NCBI GenBank assembly: GCA_951812925.1
Contig: OX638368.1
Coordinates: 152,630,492-152,694,491 of the forward strand
Length of the DNA: 64,000 nucleotides
Source: Calliopum simillimum
Lineage: Eukaryota; Arthropoda; Insecta; Diptera; Lauxaniidae
Direction of reading: 5' to 3'
This document shows, piece after piece, positions 24,281 to 36,069 of this stretch. Under the pieces are notes generated by a model that worked only from the letters and a program-made list of their open reading frames with translations, was not told the DNA's origin and did no database searches. The position numbers and the translations under genes are program-made. Numbering within the stretch: the stretch's first letter is position 1; every line of letters starts with the position of its first letter.

Positions 24281-25032
24281 TTTTATACCCTACACCCAGG
24301 GTATTTTCACTTTGTTCTTCCATTTGTAACGCAGAAAAAAAGGCATGGCAGATATAGAAAAGTAAATATATTCTTGATCAGCGTCATCTCCTGAGTCGAT
24401 GTAGCCATATCCGTCTGTCTGGCTGGCTGTCTGTGCGTGGAAATACATTTTTTGAGAAAACTGAGCAAGATAATTCAATGAAATTTGTTATTCCGCCTCC
24501 GTTGTCAAAATTAGCTCGAGGAATTGAAAATGAGCGAAATCGGTGTACGGACACGAGAATGCAACCAAAATACACATTAATACTAGGAATGACTAGCGGA
24601 AGATCTGAGCAAAAATTAGGCAAATTCAGAAAAGAGGGCGTGGCACCTCCCATATAAGCAAAAGTTTCAAAATGCCGTACTGAAAGTGTTTTTTGAGATA
24701 ATCAAACTAAATTTCACTCAGATACTAAAAACAGTAAATACAGGCTCCCAGCAAAAATAGGGTAAAATCGCACAAGAGCGCGTGGCACCTATGTATCATA
24801 CAAACAAAAGTTTCAAAATGCTATACTGAAAAAGTTTTTTGAGATAATGCCACTAAATTTCACCCAAACACTAAGGGCTATAAATGTAAGCTCTGAGCAA
24901 AAACTGGGTGAACTCGAAGAAGAGGAAGTGGCACCTGCCATATTAGCAAAATTTTCGAAACACTGCAGTTTAGGGTATTTAATCTTTGGCTAGGCCAAAG
25001 GTAACACCCTTACTAGTTTTTTTTTTTTTTTC
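24281..25032 (+). mobile_element. mini-me-like dispersed repeat, fullest copy
   Basis: Begins with TACCCTACACCCAGGGTATT, then TAAATATATTCTTGATCAGC, then TCCGTCTGTCTGGCTGGCTG. It continues into about three tandem units of roughly 125 bp (each with TTTTTTGAGATAAT, CTCTGAGCAAAAACTGGGT or AGCAAAAA, and GTGGCACCT) and ends GGGTATTTAATCTTTGGCTA before a T-run. This copy defines the family seen at 4720-5115, 8590-9062 and 22930-23110. The name is inferred from the described mini-me architecture. Confidence 0.6.
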
Positions 25033-25850
25033 GTGTCGGACCGTGTAAAAAAATGCATGAGACAGACTACGTTTTTACTGGGTAATATTTTTACTCTGTA
25101 TTATTTAGAGTGTACATTAACATATACGAAGAGCTTAATTTCTGCTATACACGAGCCTTTGCACCATTTCTAGCGCTTGTGTTTTTAGATCTTTTGTACA
25201 TTTCTAATGAAAGGAGTATAGGGCCGTCTGCACTTACAGTTTTACCTCAATACCTACCTGCGTGAAACGGTTTGTAGAGGTAAGTCTGTAGGTGTAGACG
25301 AAAAAACTGTAGTTTGCACAGAGAAAAAGTTCGGCCTGTGCTTTCTTTGAATAACCAAATATTTTGTTGCGCAAAATGGGCCCGCGCAGTCAAATTGGAA
25401 TGCATGGACAGTTCACAGGCCAATCCCTTCAGTCTGTTGCTTAAATTTGAAACTTGAAACTTGTTAATGCTTTGCATGTGATAGTTCTTTCGTGAAAATT
25501 TCGCGCCTTTTTTAGTTAGTCTATTTTGGAAAATTAGGCAAAGCAAAACAAAAATATTATGAAATAAAGTTCTAGCTGATGTGTCTGTGAAAATGGATTA
25601 GACGAAAAACTGCAAAGATTTCCTTGAGTCGTGAGGTAGAATTGGACATTATGTGAATATAGTCTGTGTACAAAAATTTTTGATTTCATATAATCAAAAT
25701 GATAAAATTGTGTTCTTCATATACATTGAGAATAATTTATACTTCATTTTGGAATTGTCGAAAAACTTTAACTAAAATTAACCAGCTTTAGTTTCAACAG
25801 GTTACATCAAAACTAAAATTTGTTCCACATTATTGTTGTTGTATGTAGTA
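25033..25850. other. No gene seen
   Basis: Noncoding. A GGAGTATAGGGCC block near 25213 resembles the RTE 3' motif at 4581-4596 and may be a relic. Confidence 0.4.
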
Positions 25851-27110
25851 AATGCCAAAAATTTAAAACAAAGTCTGGCAAAAGAAATGGAATATATGTA
25901 GTTAATAAAAAAACACTTAAAATAAAATGCAACATCTACACACAATTTACACATGTGTAAATAGATATAATGAAAATGAAACTAATTTTCAAAACAGCAC
26001 CAAAATATATATACATGTAAACACAAATACAATCTTGCAAAAAATTAGGTATTATAGTAAAGAAATTATTTTTATTAAATGCTGCAAATTTAAAAAAGAA
26101 AAAAAAAATATATAAAATTCGTATGTATGTTCTAAGAAGTAAATAAAACAAACTACTAAAAAATTACAAAATCAATGGAATACATAGGAAAATAGCAAAC
26201 TCAAGACTCTTGCTATATATAAAATTCTATACAAACCACACATACATAGCTAAGAAAAATGTTTTACTAAGTATATACTCTTATTTATATAAAAAAAAAC
26301 ACATAAGTAAGTATATTAATATACAGATATACAAAAATATTGAACTCAACTGAGAATAGCTTTATAGTGATCTAAGTAACCTATCTTGCAAATATAAATC
26401 CCTATTACGAGTACTTAATAAAAATGATAACAAACTACTTAAGTAGAGAAAACACACTCAGTATTCAAATTAAAAACTTTTATTTAAAATACAATTTTTT
26501 TTTTATTTAAACGAAACAAAATTCACAACTGAAATTTGAAGCATAAATAAAACTATAGAGTCCAATTGTAAAACTGACAAAATAAACAAAAATCTATTCA
26601 TGTGTTTAATAAAAATAAATGCTAAAATAAAAAAAAAAATCTTGAATGTAACAAATGAAAAACTAAAAAAAGCACATACGTATAAGTATATAAAAGTGAA
26701 TATAAAAATAAAAAATTTAAATAATCTTACATAAAAGAAAATATATACAAAAAAATAAAAATATAAATTATAGTATTCTATCTATAAATAATATATTATA
26801 AGCACACACGCTATAAAAATAAAAACAAAATAATTAATTTACATATAAGAAAGTGTTACAATTAAATCTAAAATGAAAAAAATATATTTTAAAATTGTAT
26901 TAATTTAAATACTAAATCATCACGAAAACTTCAACAATACCATAAAAGCTTAAGTTAAAAAAAAAAATTTCAAAATAAAAAAATTCAGCTTTTAGTTAAA
27001 GTTAAACATTTGATTGATTTATTAATTGATTAAATTATATCTATTATGTAATTAACTTAAGCAAATGAATGGACAAAATAAAAATCTATATGAACACAAG
27101 AAAAAAAAGT
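25850..27110. repeat. Extremely A-rich low-complexity tract
   Basis: About 1.2 kb dominated by A and TA on the + strand (short TATATA, AAATAAAA and CATA motifs), with many AATAAA strings. No repeat unit or protein is visible. It lies between the convergent guanylate cyclase and mesh genes. Confidence 0.55.
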
Positions 27111-27114
27111 TTTA

Positions 27115-28035
27115 TTTTTCAAACTTTAGTTCTTCTTTCCGTAAAGATAATTCAGACATTGTGATGTATTGAATTGTGCCAGCAAATATGTAAGTGCACT
27201 CTGTTATTAGAAAAATATTATTTTCCCCATAACATAAAATGCCATTGAAGTTCGACTGTTCCAAGACTCATTTGGTTTAGAATTCGAAACTCCCAAGAAA
27301 TTTTATTGCCTTTCAAATAAACTCGTCCACCAAGTTTCGAGTGAGAAAAGATGAATTCAACAAACAGGTAGTTGCAACTGTAAACAACGTTCATAAAAAA
27401 GATATGCTGATATTAAGTATTGGAGCTGAATTCGCCCAAGTCGATTCATAGAACCATGATTTTGGGAACGTGCTTTTTTTACTGTCAAAGGTAAGGTTCG
27501 TGAAAGGAATCAGGTGATTAAAAACAGAATATGATAAAAAAAAATCGATTCCCCCGCATTGCCAAAGGAAAGAGTTGGATTAAACGAGCACTAATAAACG
27601 TTTTAGCGAATGAGCTTTTGCCAGAGAGATATACGTATGGATACAAATTGTTTGAACTAAAAGCACTAAACTTTTTCAAATGTGATTTTTCAAAAAATAT
27701 TCGTTCATTAAATCTTATTACAGTACTTTAAAAAAAGAATAGGAACTAGAGCGCATGCAACTTAGTGCACTTGTAAGAAGTGAATATTAATTAACTGATA
27801 ACGCCCACTTTTCAACCAATTCATCAGGGGTTAAAATATGAAGTTTTAAGAAGTCCTCAAAATAGTGAAAATGATTATAGGAAGATCCCCAATAAAAATT
27901 AAGAGCATCCCAATTGCTATAAGAAAAAATTAAATGAAATAGCTAAGTTTAAAGAACGATAACTTTGTAAGTAATGGTCCGATCTGATAACTCTTTGTTG
28001 CCGAAAGTAGTTGATATTTCTGAAAATCATAAACA
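27115..28035. other. No gene seen; flank of the mariner remnant
   Basis: No recognisable protein. It may contain the left part of the mariner copy that follows, but no terminal repeat could be placed. Confidence 0.4.
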
Positions 28036-28089
28036 ATTTTTACCCACTGACATTTTTCATTGTTCAACTATTTTAACGTCACTAAAATC

Positions 28090-28970
28090 AGTGCAGAATC
28101 GGAAAAAATTCGTTACGTTTCACTTTATTTCTTCAAAAAGCACTATACGGCCGCTAAAGCTAACAGAAAAATTTTTCCACATTATGGAGAAGGTACTTTA
28201 TCGAAAAGGACAGTTGGAAAATGGTATGATCGATTTTGCTCTAAAAATTTTGATGCAAGAGTCGCATCTAAATCTGGTCGAGCATATGCACCGCAAAAGT
28301 GGACGAAATTCTTGAAAAGGTAAAGGAAGACTGACACATAATCAGTGGCTACATAATCTGATTTAAAAAATCTTACTGATCGCATTTCAAAATGTAAATC
28401 TCTTCTGAAACAAAATGATCTCCAACCATTTTTGAACAGATTGGTTACTGATGACGAAAAATGGATAACGTATGATAATAATGTGTGGGAAAGATCATCG
28501 TCAAAACGAATTGAACCTGTCCAAGCCATCGCAAGCCCGGAGCTGACGCCAAGGAAGGTTTTGCATAATATTTGGTGATGTTTGGTGGGATTGCAAGAGT
28601 CCTGTGAACTAAGACCTACTTTCACGTAGGCAAACGATTAATTAGCAAGACTGAATAAAACGCTCAGGGAAAATTGTCCGGAATTAGTCAACAAAAAGGG
28701 CATCGTCTTTCATCATGACAAAGCTAGACCACATAATTCTTTGGGAAGTTTTAATGCATCTACCATACAGCTCAGACCTTGCACCTTTGGATAACTATTT
28801 CTTTCACTCTTGGCAGAATTATCTTGATAGCGTAAAATTTAATTCTCTAGAGGATTGCGAAGAGGTCTTGTCTGAGCTTTGCAAGCATAACGGTTTTGTT
28901 TGAAAGATGGCGAGAGATGTTCAATAAGAATGGAAGATATTTGAATCAATCAATGTACAAGATTTTGATA
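28090..28970 (+). pseudogene. Mariner-family transposase pseudogene
   Basis: An N-terminal helix-turn-helix region at 28097-28320 reads SEKIRYVSLYFFKKHYTAAK and GTLSKRTVGKWYDRF. After stops, 28378-28500 reads LLKQNDLQPFLNRLVTDDEK and WITYDNN, the VT-DEKWI-YDN motif around the first catalytic Asp. Positions 28690-28740 read GIVFHHDKARPHNS, the second catalytic Asp motif. A frameshift and small deletion follow, then 28745-28900 gives LMHLPYSSDLAPLDNYFF (the third D is at DLAPLD) and a degraded end. Several frameshifts and stops make it inactive. It lies in the intergenic region next to the mesh short terminal exon. Confidence 0.85.
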
Positions 28971-28984
28971 TTCATTTGAAAAAA

Positions 28985-30000
28985 TTTGGGAAAACTGAGC
29001 TAACTTTTCCAAACTTTTTTTTAGGCAACCTTACATATAAAAAAGCGCTATGGAGTCATGACAATTGACAAATATTATTGTTTGTAGCTATTTTTTAAAA
29101 CTTGTTGATGCAACTTTCCTTGGTATCGCAATCTACATGACGGTATTCATGCTCCGCACTTCATGCCAAATTTCATCAAGCAAGTTTGTACAACTTTCGA
29201 GATATAGCTTGTTAAATTACCCAATTGTTGTTCAAAAGTAGGCTAGGCACTCGTCTAATATGATATTAATGTTCGCCACCTGGTTCCAAAGTTTTGTTAA
29301 AATAACTTATAAATCTTGAGAGATATAACGTTTTAAAGAATTCAATCGTTTAAAATATTCGTGGCATGAATCTATCGAAATCTATCGCAGCCTTGAGATT
29401 TTCTTCATAGCGCGGCGAAATAAATTTCACTTCAAGAATTACCACAAAACGGCAGAAATATTATGACGATGCAGGAAAGTTCTTAATTTTCTAAATAAGA
29501 AAGGAAGATTTGAGTTTTAGAAGAAATTTCGGAAATTGCCTGTTAACTATTTCTGCGCTGTCCTTGAAGTAATCACATTTTTCGAACTTTCGCCATCTCC
29601 CAAAGTTATTTTAAATATTTGTTTAAAAACATTCGCAATAGTACCTATATAATAAAACCCTTTACCACGACTTAAGACTTAACATTTAATATCTTTAAAG
29701 AAAATAAAACTTACGTCTCCTACTTATTCACTTACTAAACAACTCCTTGCGTACGCATCCTTTTGTGAAACCATGCAAGTTTTAACTTTGAATAAATTCA
29801 AATAAAAATACGACCTCCAGGGAAAGCAATAATAAAGACAACAATAAAAAATTATAGTGAGAAAAACCTCCAACGGCAGGACCAAACAGGATAATCAGTG
29901 CACAAGAAATCTTGTTATAAAAAATCAGAAGCAGCGCATTTCCGCAATTTTTAACTTCCGATGTTAAACGCATTTTTTATTTTCATATTTTTTTTTTTTA
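28985..30000. other. No gene seen; downstream flank and probable 3' UTR of the short mesh isoform
   Basis: No independent coding signal. On the - strand this DNA follows the stop of the short last exon; T-rich stretches at 29960-30025 (A-rich on -) include AATAAA-like strings, so a polyadenylation site within about 100 bp of the stop is plausible. Confidence 0.4.
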
Positions 30001-30032
30001 TTTTTTCTTTTTCTTCTTCTTTCACAATAATT

Positions 30033-30229
30033 TTAATCAAATTTAGCTGGCATTTTCGCCGATTTCACCTTCTCTGCTGCAAATAAAGCACCAGCTGCTT
30101 CCTCTGCGGCGATTTTCTCGCGTATCCAATAATGAGCGGCACATACCAACAACAATAGGCTGGGTATTAAAACAAGCAGCACCATACCAATTGAGATGCT
30201 GGCAACCCTGGCGCGATGCTCCTCATTAC
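30033..30229 (-). CDS. mesh: mesh alternative last exon: membrane segment with short tail
   Basis: On the - strand an AG acceptor (30231-30230) is followed by GT completing a codon, then NEEHRARVASISIGMVLLVL and a hydrophobic run through LLLLVCAAHYW, then a charged Ala/Glu/Lys tail ending AKMPAKFD and a stop. That is 64 residues. The entry phase is the same as for the long last exon at 36926, and both read arginine at the junction with the Sushi exon (C from the donor exon plus GT or GC). The two peptides align (RVA-I-IG then a hydrophobic stretch), so I read this as a duplicated, mutually exclusive last exon giving a short-tailed Mesh. The acceptor has an A-rich upstream region with no real pyrimidine tract, so its use may be regulated. 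An alternative view is a separate 74-residue membrane microprotein starting at the ATG at 30257. The matching phase and homology favour the exon view. Confidence 0.75.
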
Positions 30230-30234
30230 CTGTG

Positions 30235-30735
30235 TATGTTTGTGTATTTAGTTTCATGTTTCATTTGCGTTGTTGCCAAGTGACCAGAAGTTTAGTTGGA
30301 CGCCATTAAACGGTTGTTCGTTCGTTCGTTGTTTTAATTTTTCATTTTTGTTTGGTTTTTTGATGAAAATACGCGGCAATAAAAAATAAAGTAAATATCC
30401 AATAAACAAAGAAAATTCTTAACAATAATGAAGATTAATGTAGAAGGGAAATAGAATAATTTAAAAAAAAACCAAATATTAAAAACATATTCTGAATTAA
30501 ATTTAATTAAGGACGTGCGATCAAGATTTCTAAGGAGGAATTTTTATACGTCAAAAATTAAAATTTTCTTAATCCATCAATGTTGTGAATTAATTCTGTA
30601 ATTTTAACAAATACTAAAAATTCAAGCTTAACTTCGAGTAGTTAAGAAATTTGTTTCATTTGTTTTGCAGACATTAGACTGGTTTAAATTTGCATGAAAA
30701 AAAAAATTGCTTGGAATTACGCTCAAATGCATCAA
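30235..30735. other. Intron of mesh; no gene seen
   Basis: AT-rich DNA with a GTTCGTTCGTT repeat near 30316. It is intronic only for the short isoform. Confidence 0.5.
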
Positions 30736-30739
30736 AATG

Positions 30740-31245
30740 TTTTTTTTTTTTTTTTGATGTAAATAAGCACCATGTTAAATTTGGTTCATTTCAGAGAATA
30801 TTTTATCCATCCCGAACCATTTTTAAAACGAAAGTGGTTCTGAATTTGGAAAAAAAGTTTTCCTAAGAATTTAAACTATTAATTTTTTTTTTTTTTTTTG
30901 TGGATTATCAGCCGTTAAATGCGAATCTGCAATTTATTTTTTCATAAATTCTGTAATTTTGGAGATATTGGCCGTTCCATTTTGTATCGTTATTTCCACC
31001 TTGAATATACAATATCATCTAAGCTACGAAACTTACGTAGAAATAAATTTAGCGTCTCAAAATCCATGTAAAAAGCTGAACAATTTAAGTTTTAAAACTA
31101 CATTTTTTTTCATATACAGGACCACTCTTCAGTTCTAAAAATTTGATATTTAATATCCTCTGAAATGTATCATGTTGTTCATGGTGCTTATTTGCATCAA
31201 AGAATACATTTTGGTGTTGTGGGAGCGCAGTTCCAAAAAGTTTTA
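30740..31245. repeat. Inverted repeat element (arms about 100 bp)
   Basis: TTTGATGTAAATAAGCACCA followed by TGTTAAATTTGGTTCATTTCA at 30753-30795 is matched in reverse complement by 31140-31205 (ATGGTGCTTATTTGCATCAA). The CATTTCAGAGGATATT block is also paired. The centre contains T-runs. Confidence 0.6.
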
Positions 31246-31484
31246 AAATATAAGACCACCTTAGCTGACATTACTTTTTGAAAACTTCAATGTTTTCGGA
31301 GAGATATCGAGGTACGAGGATTCATATACGAGTATTTTATCAAATTTTTTAATATTTTTCGAGATAGGTACTTTAAACTTTACTAAGCTTTTACGACATT
31401 TTCGATGTTTGTTTTTGTCACGCACTCTCACCTTTCCTCAAGACTCGTTTTCCGACTTTTTTCATGTTTTTAGCAACTATTAGG

Positions 31485-32730
31485 GTAAAGGCGGGAGATG
31501 TGGCACCACTGAGTGATGTGGCACCCCTATCATTTTCAATACTTGCAGCTTTCATAGCATTTATATATGGACACAGTTCAATTCAACTGCACGAGAGACT
31601 TCGTGGTATGTTGTTCGTTTAGCTGAATTTGCAATAATAGCTTCTGTATGGGATTTTTAAAAAAATTTTGGAAATGTAAACAACTTACTTTTATTTTGCA
31701 TATACTTTGAGAGGCAGCAGAGCGGTGAGTATTTGACACAGCTTTATGGTGCATATATCAAAACAAACAGAATTGAATGTGATTTCTTTTTCGGATGAAC
31801 TCGAGCGCATTTTTACCCGGTATATACCGAAAGTGAGATATGGCAACCCATTACTGCGGGTGATATGGTTTTGATGCAAAATCTCCCTTTGAATGTTATA
31901 AGATATTTGGGAGTACAAATATTCTTAGTGCTAAATCTTTGTGCTTCGGTTTTCAATATTCTGTTGAACATAAACTTGACTGAACTCTGGATGTGAAGGG
32001 CCAACAAACACGGGCTCATCATTGAGGATAATGCAAATAAAATTCTTGATCACGCCATTTTACAGAATTGCATTGAGAAAAATCAAGGGCAAAATATAAC
32101 TGAATTGCATCGATGTACCACAGATCCGCAGAATTTTAGTCAGGTAAAACCTTCAATGATTGTGTTTTCATTTTTATTTGATTAATTTGAGGTTTTCACT
32201 AGGATATGCTAGAAAAGCCTTAACATTTCTTAAATGAAATAGCACCTGTACTAACGACATCGAAAAGTTATAAGCCGAGTACGAGAAAACAATCGGCAAG
32301 GATTCTAACGTCTCCCGAAAATGTGGTCCACCAGAAAACAAAAAATTTGGAAAGAAAAACACAACCAAAGAAGAAAACTTATGAATTCAAGTTGATAACT
32401 AACTATGCTTTTTCCGATTAAGTTGATGAAAATGTTGTATTTCAAGGTGAATCTGATAGACCTGAAGATTTAGGCGAAAATTAATGCGTTGGATGCGGTG
32501 AAAAATATGGACAAATCACTAAAAAAGACGATTGGATCCAATGCGAAATGTGCTGTATGTGGTTACATGAAACAAGTACATCATTTGTGCACACCTGTAA
32601 CAATTGTCGCAACAAAAACTTAATCCACTTTCAACTTTAATTTTGAAAATTTAATGTCTGACTTGCATAAATTTAGTTTATTTTTAAAGTCTGATAAAAA
32701 TTACTTCTTACATTTTTACAATTAACATCT
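31485..32730 (+). pseudogene. Pogo/Tigger-like transposase remnant with PHD-like C-terminal zinc motif
   Basis: The left end GGGTAAAGGCGGGAGATGTG, followed by two GTGGCACC motifs, looks like a terminal repeat. Fragments at about 31740-31980 are too broken to assign alone. Positions 32225-32390 read as a basic linker (FLNEIAPVLTTSKSYKPSTR). Positions 32488-32625 read CVGCGEKYGQ, DDWIQCEMCCMWLHET and a final CNNC, a Cys/His pattern of the PHD-like finger found at the C terminus of many insect pogo-type (Jerky/Tigger-like) transposases. Stops interrupt the frame. The assignment is from motif pattern and is moderately sure. The large palindrome begins immediately at its right end. Confidence 0.6.
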
Positions 32731-33837
32731 CACATCCGCGCGATTTAAGGCAAAAAACTTTTTTCTATAGGATTTTGATGGGAGGTATCTCATTTTCTTC
32801 AGGAACTTACGCTGATGTCAAATTTGAAAGAATTTTTAAAATCCCAACGACAGTTTTTTTTTTAAGTCGGGTAAAGTGATTTTTCAGTACAAAATTTTTG
32901 ACCATTTTTTTTTAAAGACCAAAATTTTGAAAACAGAGGACTAAGAAAAAAATGTAAGAAAGCAAACTTTATTCTACAGATTTTTCCCTATCATTTGATA
33001 TTAAGAACATAAAAATTTAACTGCCGTAGAAAAAGTTATAACCTTTTGAAAATGAGAGTGTTTTTTGGTAGTTTGCACACTAAAATCTATATATGCCAGG
33101 TAGGAAAAAAATTAAATCGAACTGTTGTGAACTAAAAAAGGTGTCAAATTACTCCTGAGCACTTACTAAATAAGACAAAAAAGTTTTGAAAAAAAGTTCA
33201 TCGACTACTGTTTGAAAAAGGTCGAAAAACGGTACGGTAACTATACGTGATAAAGCAGTTCTGGGACCAGATTCAAATTCACCACCAATAAAATCATCGA
33301 AAATTACTATTTTTGTTTTGTTTTGTTGTGCTTTTTAACAAATGTACCGTTTTTCGACCTTTTTCAAACAGTAGTCGATGAACTTTTTTTCAAAACTTTT
33401 TTGTCTTATTTAGTAAGTGCTCAGGAGTAATTTGACACCTTTTTTAGTTCACAACAGTTCGATTTAAATTTTTTCCTACCTGGCATATATAGATTTTAGT
33501 GTGCAAACTACCAAAAAAACACTCTCATTTTAAAAAGGTTATAACTTTTTCTACGGCAGTTACATTTTTATGTTCTTAATATCAAATGATAGGGAAAAAT
33601 CTGTAAAATAAAGTTTGCGGTTTATATTTTTTTCTTAGACTTCTGTTTTCAAAGTTTTGGTCTTTAAAAAAATATGGTCAAAAATTTTGTACTGAAAAAT
33701 CACTTTACCTGACTTAAAAAAAAAACTGTCGTTGGGATTTTAAAAATTCTTTCAAATTTGACATCAGCGTAATTTCCTGAAGAAAATGAGATACCTCTCA
33801 TCAAAAGCCTATAGAAAACGCATTTCGCGCGGACGTG
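32731..33837. repeat. Giant hairpin: inverted repeat with about 500-bp arms
   Basis: The left arm (32731-33235) and right arm (33344-33837) are reverse complements at very high identity with a few substitutions and small indels, around a 108-bp spacer. Outer ends read CACATCCGCGCG and CGCGCGGACGTG. Inner ends read GGTCGAAAAACGGTAC and GTACCGTTTTTCGACC. The spacer carries ATACGTGATAAAGCAGTTCT, related to the ATACGTGATAGAGCAATTCC block of the tandem repeat at 33996-34701. No transposase is present, consistent with a non-autonomous foldback element. It lies in the mesh intron before the short last exon. Confidence 0.9.
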
Positions 33838-33995
33838 CATCGTATTTTCCAAGTAGAAAAAAATTTAAAAATAAATACTTTTAGATCTTTATGTGACTAA
33901 GTTTTGAAAAAACTGCCGAGCCTTTTGCACATACCTATTTTTATTCGAAAATAAGTTATTTTCATGAAACAGTTCACGACATTTTATTCCAGCTA

Positions 33996-34701
33996 TTTCA
34001 TGGTTTCGAAATTTGTTCCATGTTAAATCTGATTCCAATCTCAAAATTGCTCTATCACTTATGGTTTTTGCGATATTCTTAGCTAAAAGTTCAAAAACGC
34101 GAATTTTGAGGTTGTATAGAAAAAATCATACATAACCATGCATGACATGGTTTATTTTGAAAACAAAAAACGAAAAATTGTACTACGTTATGCATATAAG
34201 TATTGAAAAAGAGCAAAACAATTTCGTGCGTTCTCTATATAACCCCAAAAGTCATGTTTTTGAACTTTTAGGTTAGAATATCTCATAAACCATACGTGAT
34301 AGAGCAATTCCAAGACTGGGTTCGGATTTAGCACCGAAAAATACATCATTTCATGGTTTCGAAATTTGTTCCATGTTAAATCTGATTCCAATCTCAAAAT
34401 TGCTCTATCACTTATGGTTTTTGAGATATTCTTAGCTAAAAGTTCAAAAACGCGAATTTTGAGGTTGTAAAGAAAAAATCATACATAACCATGCATGACA
34501 TGGTTTATTTTGAAAACAAAAAACGAAAAATTGTACTACGTTATGCATATAAGTATTGGAAAAGAGCAAAACAATTTCGTGCGTTCTCTATATAACCCCA
34601 AAAGTCATGTTTTTGAACTTTTAGGTTAGAATATCTCATAAACCATACGTGATAGAGCAATTCCAAGACTGGGTTCGGATTTAGCACCGAAAAATACATC
34701 A
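33996..34701. repeat. Two-copy tandem repeat, 353-bp unit, each unit an imperfect palindrome
   Basis: The segment starting TTTCATGGTTTCGAAATTTG at 33996 recurs at 34349, giving a period of 353 bp. I counted about three differences between the two copies. Within a unit the left part (AATTGCTCTATCACTTATGG) is the reverse complement of the right part (CCATACGTGATAGAGCAATT), so each unit can fold back. Confidence 0.9.
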
Positions 34702-34709
34702 AGATATTA

Positions 34710-36069
34710 ACGATCGAAGGTCAAAAAATCAGTTTTTTGCAAATATCACACTAACGGTTACTTTATCAGAAAAGTAATTCTAGACAATTTTGTAGCCCTG
34801 GTAATTTCCTATAGAAAAACTTCAGTGCTGTTTTGGTACAACTTATAGATTGGGAGATATCCTATTTAAAGAAGGATTGCATCGAAGTTAGTTTTTCATT
34901 TAAATGGCGCAACAATTATCAATTTATGCATGACAAAAAAAACATTTCCAAGTTGACGAAATACGATTAAACTTACATTTTGGCCATTGCCAAATTGTTA
35001 CACAAAAACGCAACTGCTAAGCAAACATTGGCAATGGAAAATAAAAGTAATTTGCTAAATATCAAAAATATATATTCATAAATCGAAGAACAAATAACGA
35101 ACACGACGCTTGCGCTTTCATGTAACAATTGGCATTTTCAAAGCTGAAATAAACCGAACAAAAATATCAAAAACAAAAGATTATAAAGAACAAGATTTAA
35201 CTTAAAAAGTTTTATTAAATAATTTTAAAACAAAAAAAAAATTAATATACATAAAAAATTAGTGTACAAGAATGACAAGATATGTTTCAAATTTCAATGA
35301 ACACATAAGTAATATACTACAAGAATATAGGAATTCAACTATTGAACAATGTGAGGGAAAAATAGTAGGATTTAATCATTATCATAAGGATCTGATGTAT
35401 GTTATGTTCTGTGAAAAGTATGTTAAATATTTATGTAACTGATATCATGGGTAAGTGTAGAATACAAGTAGTGTGTGAGGAAAAATTCTTAAAAATTTTC
35501 ACATTTTTTGCATGAAAAAAACATCAATTGATACAATGAGTTTCTGAAATTCTTTCATATGAATGAATGAATTATAACTTAGAAATCAGACCTACAATTC
35601 ATGTTCAACAGAAAAGAGCAAACGAGCACTACGGAAGCACTTTGTTTATTTTAAAGAAACGCTTTATATTAAATCAAAAAATTTTCTTTTTCATGCAAAT
35701 CGAATATGGATGAACAAAGAAACGAATGTTAAACGTGTGAATCGGTTTAAATTAAAATTTATTAAAAAAAAAAGTTAAACTTAAAATAAAAATTAAAATT
35801 AATAAAAAAAAAACAGTTTTTTAGTTGGTGAAATGATGTTGCATTTTTTGAACTCTGTATTTAGACGGTATGTCAAATTAATGTATGTATGTGTTTAATA
35901 TTACTGCCACTACTGTGAGTGTTTATGTATATAGCATGACTCCCATAATGTTAGTGTTAATTTGGTATGTTTTTTTTTTTTTTTTTTAATTACAATGCAT
36001 GTGGGCGTGTCATGTACAATTTGAACACAATTTCTACTCTATTATTCTTTTACTGTGGACACTCTCTCT
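34710..36069 (-). other. Noncoding; includes probable 3' UTR of the long mesh isoform
   Basis: The first part is unique AT-rich DNA. From about 36069 down to 35200 on the - strand it is likely 3' untranslated sequence. AATAAA strings on the - strand occur near 35650, 35770 and 35210. No protein is seen; the true polyadenylation site cannot be chosen from sequence. Confidence 0.45.

Noticed and set aside
30033..30257. Independent 74-residue membrane microprotein
   Set aside because: Possible, but the ATG lies upstream of an AG acceptor that matches the mesh phase, and the peptide aligns with the long last exon, so an alternative mesh exon is the better reading.
33996..34701. CRISPR-like or satellite array
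   Set aside because: Only two copies of a 353-bp unit without spacers; eukaryotic context.
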